From JANLYC01 sp963815445 (lineage in GTDB: Bacteria; Actinomycetota; Actinomycetes; Propionibacteriales; Nocardioidaceae): DNA of 64,000 nt. Position numbers and translations under genes: made by a program. The stretch covers positions 558,001 to 622,000 of the forward strand of contig CAWFGV010000005.1 of NCBI GenBank assembly GCA_963815445.1, read 5' to 3'. The notes under the pieces were generated by a model that was not told the origin of the DNA, did not search any database, and was given only the letters and a program-made list of their open reading frames with translations. Shown here piece by piece: positions 17,264 to 25,008 of this stretch. Each line of letters starts with the position of its first letter. The first letter of the stretch is position 1.

Positions 17264-17461
17264 TCATTCGAGAAGGGCCAGTAGAGCCTCTTGTTCGGCG
17301 CTGAGGTAACCGACGGTGCGGCCGAGCAGGTTCACCGGGACGGTGATGACGTTGTCGAGGGCGACCACGTAGTCGTGGTCCAGCCCGTTGTCGGGTCCGA
17401 CCAGGACCTCGCTGGACAAGCCCTGGTCACTTGGGTGCGACATGCCCGGCACGGTGACCAC
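17264..17461 (-). pseudogene. MazF/PemK-type toxin, C-terminal fragment
   Basis: The last ~50 residues (SSEVLVGPDNGLDHDYVVAL, then DNVITVPVNLLGRTVGYLS) match the C-terminal half of MazF/PemK endoribonuclease toxins. The N-terminal half with the catalytic Arg/Thr and the usual RRGDVW-type start is absent. In the same frame the sequence runs straight into the 3' end of the SARP regulator gene without a family-like segment. No MazE antitoxin is adjacent. It is best read as a decayed toxin. A very short expressed peptide from the GTG at 17461 cannot be excluded. Confidence 0.68.
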
Positions 17462-17493
17462 GGAGACTGTCCGTGCAATAGGAACACACCCAG

Positions 17494-20400
17494 TTAGACC
17501 GGCGATTGGGTGCGACGGTCGAGGTCCTCGCGCGCCCGGGCGGCAAGTCCCGGACTCGACTGGACCAACGCGAGCGTCTCGGCTTCACGGAGCAGGCGCA
17601 CCGAAAGCGGTCCTGACTCCAGCTGGGCACGCAGCCGGAGCACCTCGGGGAGCCACCAGGTATCCGTGCGCAGCGTGGCCGAAACGCGCGCGGCGTCTAA
17701 TGCCGCGCGCGCGTCGACTTCGAGTCCCGCGGTGATCTGCAGCTCGGCCAGCAGGGCGAGCCAGTACGGCAGCCGGGTGCGCGAGCGACTGGCTTTCAGG
17801 GTCGCGATACCGGCCTGGATCTGGGTGATGCCGCGCTGGTCGCCACGGACCCAACCGCTGAGAACGGTGCCCCATTCGCGGTAGTACGCGAATCCGTGGC
17901 GGTGACAGAGCGTTGCCAGCTCTCCCGAGCAGCGTCCGACGGCCTCGACGTCGCCCAGCAACTGGTACGTGACGGCGGCGTACGCCAGGGCAACGGTCAG
18001 GGTGTACGCGTGATCGGCTGCGCGGGCCTCGGTCAGTGCCTGTTCACAGGCGTCCCTTGCGCGCTGCTCGTTGCCCAGGAGCCACCAGGCGTGCGCCGAC
18101 CAGGCGCGAGCATGTACCTCGGGCCGGGTGCCGACGAGGAGTGAGACCGCTCCGATCGACAGGTCGTAGGCAAGATCGAGGTGGCGCACCGCTTCGTCGG
18201 GGCGGCCCAGGCTCAGAGCGGACCCACCCAGTCCGAAGTGCACCTGCCCAGCCAGCTCGGGAACGGCACTCACCAGCTTCTGCGCGCCGTCGGCGAGAGC
18301 GTACGAGCCGGCGATGTCGCCCTGCACGAACGTCGCGGCCCAGAGCCCGACGGTCGAGGCCACTTCGGTGTCGACGCGGTCCAGTGCCTGGGCCAACGCG
18401 ATGCTGCGTCGCAGGGTGCTCTCGAGCTCGCGGTCGGCGTAGCCACGGGTGGACGTGAGTGGCGCGGTCATGATCTGGAGCACCTCGAGCTCGCGCATCT
18501 CGCGGTCGAGCCCGGCGGGTAGACCTCGCGTCAGCTCCAGGCAGCGTCGCAACAGCCGCAGCGCATCGTTGGTGGCGTAGACCCGGGCAGCATCGGCGGC
18601 CGCGTCGATCAGGTACGGAATCGCTCGCTCCGGACGGCCGCCGCGGTCGTACTGTTCAGCCAGGGCAGCCGACGTGTGGTGCACGGCACCGTCCTGGAGC
18701 AGCTCGAGTGCCTGCGCCAACCGACGGTGCTCGAGCCAGCGCCTGGCCGGCGGCACCGACAGGTACGCCGTGTCGCGCAGGAGGTCATGGGCGAAGTCGT
18801 AGCCGTGGCCGACCTGGCGCAGCAGCCGCCGCCGCCACAGCTCGTCGACCGCGGCCACCACGCTGGCCTCGTCGAGGTCGCTTGCTTCGACGAGGAGCTC
18901 GAGCCGGAAGTCTCGTCCCACTGCGGCCGCGAGGGCTGCGCAGTCCTGCGCGTGCGGGCTGGCCTCGGAAAGGCGTCGCGTCAGCACCTTCGCGAGATCG
19001 TCCTCCGAGACCTCGGCGGTGGCCCGTGACAAGGAGCTCTGGCTGGCCTCGACGACATACAGCGGATAGCCGCCGGAGGCCGCGTGGAGCAGCCTGGCCT
19101 CAGCGTCATCCAGAGCGCGCCCGAACAGCCGGCCGCCCAGCTCGGCCGTCCCCGCCAAGTCGAGCGGAGCGACCTCGAGCTCGCGGATGAGTCCTACCGC
19201 CCGTAGCTGGCCGAGCTCGACGTTGAGGGCAGGTTGACGGCGGAACTCGTCGGTGCGCGCGGCGGCTACGACCAGGACGGGGAAGTCGCGAGCCATGTGG
19301 AGCAGGAAGGCGATCCAGCTGGCTGTCTCCTTGTCGGCCCAGTGGAAGTCGTCGAGCATCATCAGCAGTGGCTGGTCGACGGACGTCACCGCGTGCGCGA
19401 GGGCCTCGAAGAAGCGATGACGCTGCCAGGAGTCGGCCATGGCTCGCTGGCTCGCATGCTCCAGCGGCAACGGCTGCGCCTTGCCCTCGCCGGGCCGCCG
19501 ATCCGGCACCAGCCGGCGGACCTCGTCCTTCCACAGACCGGGAAGGGTGGCGATGGCTGCGGTGAACACGTCACTGCCGAGCCAGTCGGCGACCGGGGCC
19601 AGCGCGGCTGCCGACACACCGAAGCAGCGGGTGCGGACGACCAGGCCGCCATCAGCGGCCACGAGCCGTCCAAGCTCGCGGAGCAGGGTGCTCTTGCCCA
19701 CGCCGGGATCCCCGGTGAGCAGCACCAGGCCCGGACTTCCCGCCCTTGCCTGGTGCCACGACTGGAGAAGCGAGCCGAGATCCGCCTGCCGGCCCACGAC
19801 GTCAGTCCGGACGGTGCGCACGGTCGGCTCGGCGGGACCGTCGACGGATGTATCGGCGATCCTGTCGACCGGAGTCGTGAGGAGCGACCGCATCAGCTCA
19901 TCCGTCTCGCTCGAGGGTGGGACGCCGAGCTGCTCCTCGAGCATCGACGCGCACCGGTGGTATGTCGTCAAGGCTCCCGCGCGATCACCCGACGCCACCT
20001 CCAGGGCCATCAGCCGCCGGTAGCCGGTCTCCTCCAGGGGGCTGAGCTGAATGCGTCGACGCGCGATCTCTTTCGCGGTGGAGACGTCTCGGCGGCTCAG
20101 CGTCTCGATCAGCTCGTCACAGATGCTGACGCAGGCGTTGTTGAGTACCTCGCGCTCCGCCAGGACCCAGTCGTCGTACGAGCCGGGCAAGAGGGGTCCG
20201 GTGTACGCGGCAATCGCGGCCCGGCCGCGCAGCACCGCCTCGAGCTGGTCGCCGTGTTGCTGCGCCTTCCTGGCCGCTGTCTCCTCGAGCAAGAAAGTCC
20301 GGACATCGACGCCGCACGTCGAGTCGTCGACCCAGCCGATCGAGGTGGCGGTGATGTCGAGGCAGACCGCGGGGACGAGCGAACGCAGGTGATGCAGCTC

Positions 20401-20616
20401 GCGGCGCAGGTTGGTCCGCGCCTGCTGCTCGTCGGAGTCCGGCCAGAGCAGCGAGGCCAGGTGGCGACGCGGATGGCGCGTGCCGGCATGAACCGTGAGG
20501 TAGACGAGCAGCTCGACGGCCCGGGTGGAAGGTGCGTGGACGGTGACGCCATGACGTCGTACCGCCAGCCCGCCGAGCAAGGTGACGGTCACCGACGGAT
20601 CGTGGTCTGCTGTCAT
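17494..20616 (-). CDS. SARP/BTAD-type transcriptional regulator with AAA ATPase and TPR domains
   Basis: A 1040-residue regulator. Residues about 8-100 form an OmpR-like winged helix (TVTLLGGLAVRRHG...LLWPDSDEQQARTNLRREL). Residues 105-250 form the BTAD helical domain (RRRIQLSPLEETGYRRLMAL). A STAND-like ATPase follows, with Walker A GDPGVGKST near 305 and Walker B LLMMLDDFHWAD near 422. The rest is TPR-like helices. It resembles AfsR-type or LAL-type activators that integrate a ligand signal. It has no LuxR C-terminus. The ATG at 20616 lies 54 bases after the alpha/beta hydrolase gene, so the two probably form an operon. Confidence 0.88.
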   Translation of the reverse strand: MTADHDPSVTVTLLGGLAVRRHGVTVHAPSTRAVELLVYLTVHAGTRHPRRHLASLLWPDSDEQQARTNLRRELHHLRSLVPAVCLDITATSIGWVDDSTCGVDVRTFLLEETAARKAQQHGDQLEAVLRGRAAIAAYTGPLLPGSYDDWVLAEREVLNNACVSICDELIETLSRRDVSTAKEIARRRIQLSPLEETGYRRLMALEVASGDRAGALTTYHRCASMLEEQLGVPPSSETDELMRSLLTTPVDRIADTSVDGPAEPTVRTVRTDVVGRQADLGSLLQSWHQARAGSPGLVLLTGDPGVGKSTLLRELGRLVAADGGLVVRTRCFGVSAAALAPVADWLGSDVFTAAIATLPGLWKDEVRRLVPDRRPGEGKAQPLPLEHASQRAMADSWQRHRFFEALAHAVTSVDQPLLMMLDDFHWADKETASWIAFLLHMARDFPVLVVAAARTDEFRRQPALNVELGQLRAVGLIRELEVAPLDLAGTAELGGRLFGRALDDAEARLLHAASGGYPLYVVEASQSSLSRATAEVSEDDLAKVLTRRLSEASPHAQDCAALAAAVGRDFRLELLVEASDLDEASVVAAVDELWRRRLLRQVGHGYDFAHDLLRDTAYLSVPPARRWLEHRRLAQALELLQDGAVHHTSAALAEQYDRGGRPERAIPYLIDAAADAARVYATNDALRLLRRCLELTRGLPAGLDREMRELEVLQIMTAPLTSTRGYADRELESTLRRSIALAQALDRVDTEVASTVGLWAATFVQGDIAGSYALADGAQKLVSAVPELAGQVHFGLGGSALSLGRPDEAVRHLDLAYDLSIGAVSLLVGTRPEVHARAWSAHAWWLLGNEQRARDACEQALTEARAADHAYTLTVALAYAAVTYQLLGDVEAVGRCSGELATLCHRHGFAYYREWGTVLSGWVRGDQRGITQIQAGIATLKASRSRTRLPYWLALLAELQITAGLEVDARAALDAARVSATLRTDTWWLPEVLRLRAQLESGPLSVRLLREAETLALVQSSPGLAARAREDLDRRTQSPV

Positions 20617-20670
20617 CGTTGGCCTCGCTGCTCAGGTTAGCCCCGGGGCGCCAACGGCACATCAAGTTGT

Positions 20671-21465
20671 CTAGGCACGCTGGTTCAGGAAGTCTGCGAC
20701 GAGGGCGGCGGTCTCGTCAGGCCGCTCGAGAGTGGGTAGGTGGCCGGCCCAGGGGAGGTCCACCAGCCTGGCTTCGCTGATCGAGGCGGCCACGTGTCGG
20801 GCGACGTGTTGGAAGAAGTCGAGATCGTGGCCGCCCGCAACCACCAGGGTGGGGACGTCGATGGCCGTCAGGTCGGGTTCGACGGACGCAGGATGGGGAG
20901 GGTCGGGCCACTCGTCTGCGGGGACCTGGACGTCGAACGCCCGCCGCTGCATCTGCCGGACGCTCGCCCGTGCGGCGTCATCGGCATCGGGCCCCAGCCA
21001 GGTCGAGACGTTGAGCTCGACCGCGCCGTCCAGGTCGCCGGCCAGGACGAGTCGCTCTTCCTCCTCGCCGAACGCGTCCACTGCGGCAGTCGAATCAAGA
21101 CCTTGGAGCGCGGTGGAGAGGAGCACGAGACTGGTGACGCGCTCCGGTGCAACATGGGCTAGCTCGAGGGCCACGAGACCGCCGTACGACGCCCCCACCA
21201 CGGCCGTCTGATCGATGCCGAGCGTGTCGAGGAGCTCGAGGAGCTCGCCGGACGTCGAGAACTCTCCTGGCTCGAGCGGAGAGTCCCCGAATCCCGGGAG
21301 GTCGGGCGCGATCACCCGGTACGTGGGTGCGAGCGACTCGACCTGGGTCTTCCACATCCGGCGGTCACACACGCCGGCGTGCAGGAGCAGTACGACCGGC
21401 TTGGACCGGGCTGTCGATGATCCGGTCGGCCGGGTTGGGTCGCTGTCGTCATACGCAAGGGTCAT
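20671..21465 (-). CDS. Alpha/beta hydrolase
   Basis: A 264-residue alpha/beta hydrolase. The oxyanion region (VVLLLHAGVCDRRMW), nucleophile elbow VGASYGGLVALEL (catalytic Ser), a late Asp in VVAGGHDLDFF and catalytic His in LPWAGHLPTLERP form a complete triad. HAG instead of the usual HGG or HGF is a small variation. The substrate is unknown. It is the first gene of a likely two-gene operon with the SARP regulator, so it might process that regulator's signal; that is inference. Confidence 0.85.
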   Translation of the reverse strand: MTLAYDDSDPTRPTGSSTARSKPVVLLLHAGVCDRRMWKTQVESLAPTYRVIAPDLPGFGDSPLEPGEFSTSGELLELLDTLGIDQTAVVGASYGGLVALELAHVAPERVTSLVLLSTALQGLDSTAAVDAFGEEEERLVLAGDLDGAVELNVSTWLGPDADDAARASVRQMQRRAFDVQVPADEWPDPPHPASVEPDLTAIDVPTLVVAGGHDLDFFQHVARHVAASISEARLVDLPWAGHLPTLERPDETAALVADFLNQRA

Positions 21466-21613
21466 GGCGTGACCTTAGGTGCGCTCGGTTGCGGGCGGCG
21501 AGGGGTTATTGCTCCGCAAGCCGTGAGCGAGATTCACCGGTCAACTGGTTTGGGGAGCCGCGATGGGCGATGCTCGCATGAAGTGCACCAGGCAGATAGC
21601 ACGTCCCCTAGGC

Positions 21614-21661
21614 GCGTTTGCCTTGTTCACAAGCCACCTGGCTTGTGAACAAGGCAAACGC
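21614..21661. terminator. 48-bp perfect palindrome (family B, second copy)
   Basis: Two perfect 23-base arms (GCGTTTGCCTTGTTCACAAG at the left end) flank the centre CC. Apart from the outermost base pair, the sequence is the reverse complement of the element at 9273-9320. It lies in the 202-base gap between two minus-strand genes, seven bases after the stop codon of the upstream one. Confidence 0.8.
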
Positions 21662-21667
21662 GGAGGG

Positions 21668-21904
21668 TCAGATGGCTGCGAGCGTGCCGTCGGCAGTGCG
21701 GACGACGAGACCGTCGGCGACGACGTAGGCGAGAGCTGAGTCGAAGCGGTCCTTCTCCCAGTACGCCGCTCCGACCTTGGACCGGAGGTCGTCGGGCGTC
21801 TGCGGGCCGAGGGCCTCCAGCGCACGGACGATCTGGCCCATCTCGTGGAAGACCTGGCGGTCGCGTGGTCCTTCGGTCGATGCTTTCGGGGGCGGCATCG
21901 GCAT
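21668..21904 (-). CDS. Small hypothetical protein, winged-helix-like
   Basis: A 78-residue protein with a Pro-rich start (MPMPPPKAST) and a helical/winged-helix-like remainder (FHEMGQIVRALEALGPQTPD, then YWEKDRFDSALAYVVADGLV). The AYVVADGLVVRTADGTL end resembles the recognition-wing part of small regulators. Upstream of the ATG the minus strand has AAGGAG at a good distance. It ends beside the family B palindrome. I do not recognise a family. Confidence 0.65.
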   Translation of the reverse strand: MPMPPPKASTEGPRDRQVFHEMGQIVRALEALGPQTPDDLRSKVGAAYWEKDRFDSALAYVVADGLVVRTADGTLAAI

Positions 21905-21982
21905 GGCTGGCTCCTTGTCAGGTGTAAGTGGTCAGCTCACGTGCTGGTGAGTCGACGTCGGGGTTCCGGATGGGACGCGTGG

Positions 21983-23473
21983 TCAGACCGGCGCCGGGAT
22001 CCCTTCGTCCCTGCCCTGACGGGGGGCGTCGTCGTCCTCGGCGGTCAGCGGCCTGGCGATGCTCTCCAGTGTCTTGCCCTCGGCGTGCACGCCAAGGAAC
22101 GTCGCGATGATTCCGCCGGCGACCATCAACAGGCCGCCGATGTAGTAGCCCGGAGCAATCCCGGTGATGTCACCGCTGGCGGTTGCGTCGTTGATGAGCT
22201 TGCCGAAGTACAAGGGGCCGGCGATACCACCGGCAGCCGTCCCGATCGCATAGAAGAAGGCGATGCACAGCGCGCGCGTCTCCATCGGGAACACCTCGCT
22301 CGCGGTGAGGTACGCGGCGCTGGCCCCGGCGGAAGCGAAGAAGAAGATCACCATCCCCATCGCAGTCAAGGTGAACGCCGTGAACGAGTCGAGGTAGAAC
22401 CCCGCCACGAGCAGCAAGCCGCCCGAGATGATGTAGGTCGCCGCGATCATCCGAACCCGACCGATCGTGTCGAACAGTGGCGACAGGGCCAGTGCTCCGA
22501 CGAAGTTGCTCGCGGCGAACGCTGCGATGTACCAGCCGGCCTGGTCGACGCCCAGGAACGTCCCCAGCGCGTCGCCGTAGGTGAAGAAGAACGCGTTGTA
22601 GAGAAACGCCTGTCCGATGAACAACGAGATGCACAACACGGTGCGTTTGGGATACATCGTGAACACGGTCTTGGCGATCGTCGCAAGGCTGATCGTGCGT
22701 CGCTGCCGGATCGTGATCGAGTCGGAGACCGAAGGCAGCTCACGGCCGGTCTCGTCGACGACCGTTTTTTCGATGTCCCTGACGATCTTCTCGCCCTCGT
22801 CCTCGCGGCCGTGGATGAACAGCCAACGTGGGCTCTCAGGCACGTTGCGGCGTACGAGCAGCACACCGAACGCCAGGATCGCTCCGAGTGCGAACGCTCC
22901 GCGCCATCCGTACTCCGGGTTCACCGTGCCGTCGGTGAGCGGGATCGTGATCATTGCGCCCGCGCCGGCCCCGACCCAGAAGGACCCGTTGATCGCGATG
23001 TCGACGCGACCGCGGTACTTGGCCGGGATCAGCTCGTCGATCGCGGAGTTGATTGCGGCGTACTCACCGCCGATACCGGCACCGGTCAGGGCGCGACAGG
23101 CGAAGTACCACAGGGGGTTCATCGAGAACGCGGTCAGCACCGTCCCGGTCAGGTAGACGGCCAGCGTGATGAGGAAGAGCTTCTTGCGACCGAACCGGTC
23201 GGTGAGCTGTCCGAACAGCAGCGCGCCGAGACACGCACCCGCGACGTAGATCGCGCCGGCCTGACCGATCTGTGAGCTGGTCAGGCCCAGACCGGTCTTT
23301 CCGTCCTTGAGGACGTCGGACAGCGAGCCGACGATCGTGACCTCGAGGCCGTCGAGGATCCACACCGTACCGAGCCCGACCACGACGAGCCAGTGCCAAC
23401 GTGCCCAGGGCAACCGGTCCATCCTGGCCGGGATATCGGTCGTGATCCGACCTGTCTCGACTCCTGACGACAT
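21983..23473 (-). CDS. MFS transporter, sugar-porter-like
   Basis: A 496-residue major facilitator with 12 predicted helices. The loop 2-3 motif is DRFGRKKLFLITL and the loop 8-9 counterpart FDTIGRVRM. The central loop has VPESPRWLF, a marker of the sugar/metabolite:H+ symporter branch. The acidic helix 1 segment LDGLEVTIVG recalls aromatic-acid and sugar porters. The ATG at 23473 follows CGGAG; an ATG at 23512 would add 13 residues. It is divergent from a TetR gene with a perfect operator-like repeat between them, so it is probably the regulated target. The substrate is unknown. Confidence 0.85.
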   Translation of the reverse strand: MSSGVETGRITTDIPARMDRLPWARWHWLVVVGLGTVWILDGLEVTIVGSLSDVLKDGKTGLGLTSSQIGQAGAIYVAGACLGALLFGQLTDRFGRKKLFLITLAVYLTGTVLTAFSMNPLWYFACRALTGAGIGGEYAAINSAIDELIPAKYRGRVDIAINGSFWVGAGAGAMITIPLTDGTVNPEYGWRGAFALGAILAFGVLLVRRNVPESPRWLFIHGREDEGEKIVRDIEKTVVDETGRELPSVSDSITIRQRRTISLATIAKTVFTMYPKRTVLCISLFIGQAFLYNAFFFTYGDALGTFLGVDQAGWYIAAFAASNFVGALALSPLFDTIGRVRMIAATYIISGGLLLVAGFYLDSFTAFTLTAMGMVIFFFASAGASAAYLTASEVFPMETRALCIAFFYAIGTAAGGIAGPLYFGKLINDATASGDITGIAPGYYIGGLLMVAGGIIATFLGVHAEGKTLESIARPLTAEDDDAPRQGRDEGIPAPV

Positions 23474-23593
23474 CTCGGATCTCCGTTCCTCATCCTGCGT
23501 GGGTGCAGTCATCGTGGGTGCCGTGGGTGCAATGAGTTCGACCCCCGTGACGAACCCGGCAGGCTCGTACCCAGCAATCGACAGGTCATGCCC

Positions 23594-23623
23594 TTGACTT
23601 TCGGAACGATGGCGGTGCATTCT
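23594..23623 (+). promoter_or_regulatory. Promoter of the tetR-like gene
   Basis: TTGACT (23594-23599) and CATTCT (23618-23623) are 18 bases apart. The expected transcript start falls at about 23630, next to the ATG at 23631, so the mRNA would be leaderless. Confidence 0.5.
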
Positions 23624-23640
23624 CCTACGCATGGTAGGAG
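23622..23640. promoter_or_regulatory. TetR-type operator over the start codon
   Basis: CTCCTACGCATGGTAGGAG has perfect 7-base arms and a 5-base spacer. It spans the -10 region and the ATG of the tetR-like gene, so binding should block that promoter directly and could act on the divergent MFS promoter. Confidence 0.65.
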
Positions 23641-24245
23641 TACCTAATCGTGATAGGAAAGCCGAACGACGTGAGGCAACACGGCGCGAGATCCTCCGTG
23701 CGGCCTGGGACGTGGCGGGAGCGCACGGCATCGCCGGGCTGACGCTGCGCGAGGTCGCGCTCCGCGTCGGGATGAAGCCCCCGTCCCTGTACTCGCACTT
23801 CGCGTCCAAGGCCGCCATCTATGACGCCATGTTCGAACAGGCCTGGCGCGACTACGCGCAGCTCACCGAAGACCTCCGTCCCTCGTTGCCGGAGGACCCA
23901 CGAGACCGCTTGCTCGCCGCTGCCGAGCACTTCTTCGACTTCGCCAGCGCCGACGCTGCGCGCCACCAGCTGATGAGCGAGCGGGTCATCCCCGGCTTCG
24001 AGCCCAGCGCGTGGGCCTATGAGCCTGCGGTAGCCGTCATCGAGAGCCTCACCGACCTGCTCGTGGCGGCGGGCGTGACCGACCCGGCCGGCGCGGACAT
24101 GTACACCGCCCTCGTCGCAGGGCTCGTCAACCAGCAGATGGCCAACGACCCGGGGGGCGTGCGCTGGCGGCGACTGCTCCCACGCTTCATCGACATGTAC
24201 GCCGACTCCATGAATCTCCCACCGCGACACGAGGACGGGCCATGA
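23631..24245 (+). CDS. TetR family transcriptional regulator
   Basis: A 204-residue repressor. The N-terminal helix-turn-helix is complete (RREILRAAWDVAGAHGIAGL, TLREVALRVGMKPPSLYSHF, then ASKAAIYDAMF). The remaining 145 residues form the ligand-binding domain, with a WHG/TetR_C-like VAGLVNQQMANDPGG segment. The ATG at 23631 sits inside a perfect inverted repeat, and no ribosome binding site precedes it, consistent with a leaderless autoregulated mRNA. Its stop codon overlaps the ATG of the next gene (ATGA). Targets are likely itself, the DinB-like gene and the divergent MFS gene. Confidence 0.92.
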   Translation: MVGVPNRDRKAERREATRREILRAAWDVAGAHGIAGLTLREVALRVGMKPPSLYSHFASKAAIYDAMFEQAWRDYAQLTEDLRPSLPEDPRDRLLAAAEHFFDFASADAARHQLMSERVIPGFEPSAWAYEPAVAVIESLTDLLVAAGVTDPAGADMYTALVAGLVNQQMANDPGGVRWRRLLPRFIDMYADSMNLPPRHEDGP

Positions 24246-24994
24246 GCATCGACACCACGACACACCTGGCGCCGCGCCGCCCCGCCCTGGACCGTCCGAC
24301 CGCGATGCGGCTCGCGGCCACCGAGTACACGCGGTTCCTGCATCACCTCCAACAGCTGTCGCCTGGCGACTGGGCCCAGCCAACCGGCTGTCCCGGCTGG
24401 GATGTGCGGGCGATGGCCGGCCACGTCGTGGGGATGGCGGAGATGGCGGCGTCCGTGCGGGAGACCATCCGCCAGCTGGTGGCCGCGAAAAGGCGCGGTG
24501 GTGTGCCGATCGACGCCCTGACCGCCATACAAGTCGAGAAGGAGGCTCACCTCGGTACGGCTGAGCTGATCGAGTTGTGCGCCCGGATCGGGCCGAGAGC
24601 GGCTCGCGCACGCAAGCGCACACCCGGCTTCGTCCGGAACCGCACCTTGCCTGAGAGGCAACAGGTCGGGGACCGCCTGGAGCCGTGGACGTTCGGTTAC
24701 CTGCTCGACGTCATCTTGACGCGAGACGTGTGGATGCACCGGATCGACATCGCGCGCGCCACCGGGCAGCCTCTGCACGTGACACCCGAGCACGACGGTG
24801 TCATCGTCGCCGACGTGGTCGACGAGTGGGCTGGGCGCCACGGGGAGGCTTTCGCCTTGGAACTGACAGGTGTGGCGGGTGGCGCTTGGCCCGGACCGGG
24901 GGAACCCGTCGTAGCCGACGCGCTGGACTTCTGTCGGGCCTTGTCCGGTCGCGGCGAGGTCGAAGGCACTCGCGGCACCTACGTCCCGTTCTGA
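24242..24994 (+). CDS. Maleylpyruvate isomerase-like mycothiol-dependent enzyme
   Basis: A 250-residue protein with the MDMPI N-terminal DinB-like fold: QPTGCPGWDVRAMAGHVVG with its His, and LTRDVWMHRIDIARATG. These residues coordinate a divalent metal in mycothiol-dependent maleylpyruvate isomerase. The C-terminal part (HGEAFALELTGVAGG) resembles the small SCP-like domain found in the family. It is translationally coupled to the TetR gene by an ATGA overlap. With the divergent MFS transporter this suggests an inducible detoxification or catabolic unit; the substrate is unknown. Confidence 0.83.
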   Translation: MSIDTTTHLAPRRPALDRPTAMRLAATEYTRFLHHLQQLSPGDWAQPTGCPGWDVRAMAGHVVGMAEMAASVRETIRQLVAAKRRGGVPIDALTAIQVEKEAHLGTAELIELCARIGPRAARARKRTPGFVRNRTLPERQQVGDRLEPWTFGYLLDVILTRDVWMHRIDIARATGQPLHVTPEHDGVIVADVVDEWAGRHGEAFALELTGVAGGAWPGPGEPVVADALDFCRALSGRGEVEGTRGTYVPF

Positions 24995-25008
24995 GTCCCT
25001 GGCTCGCG

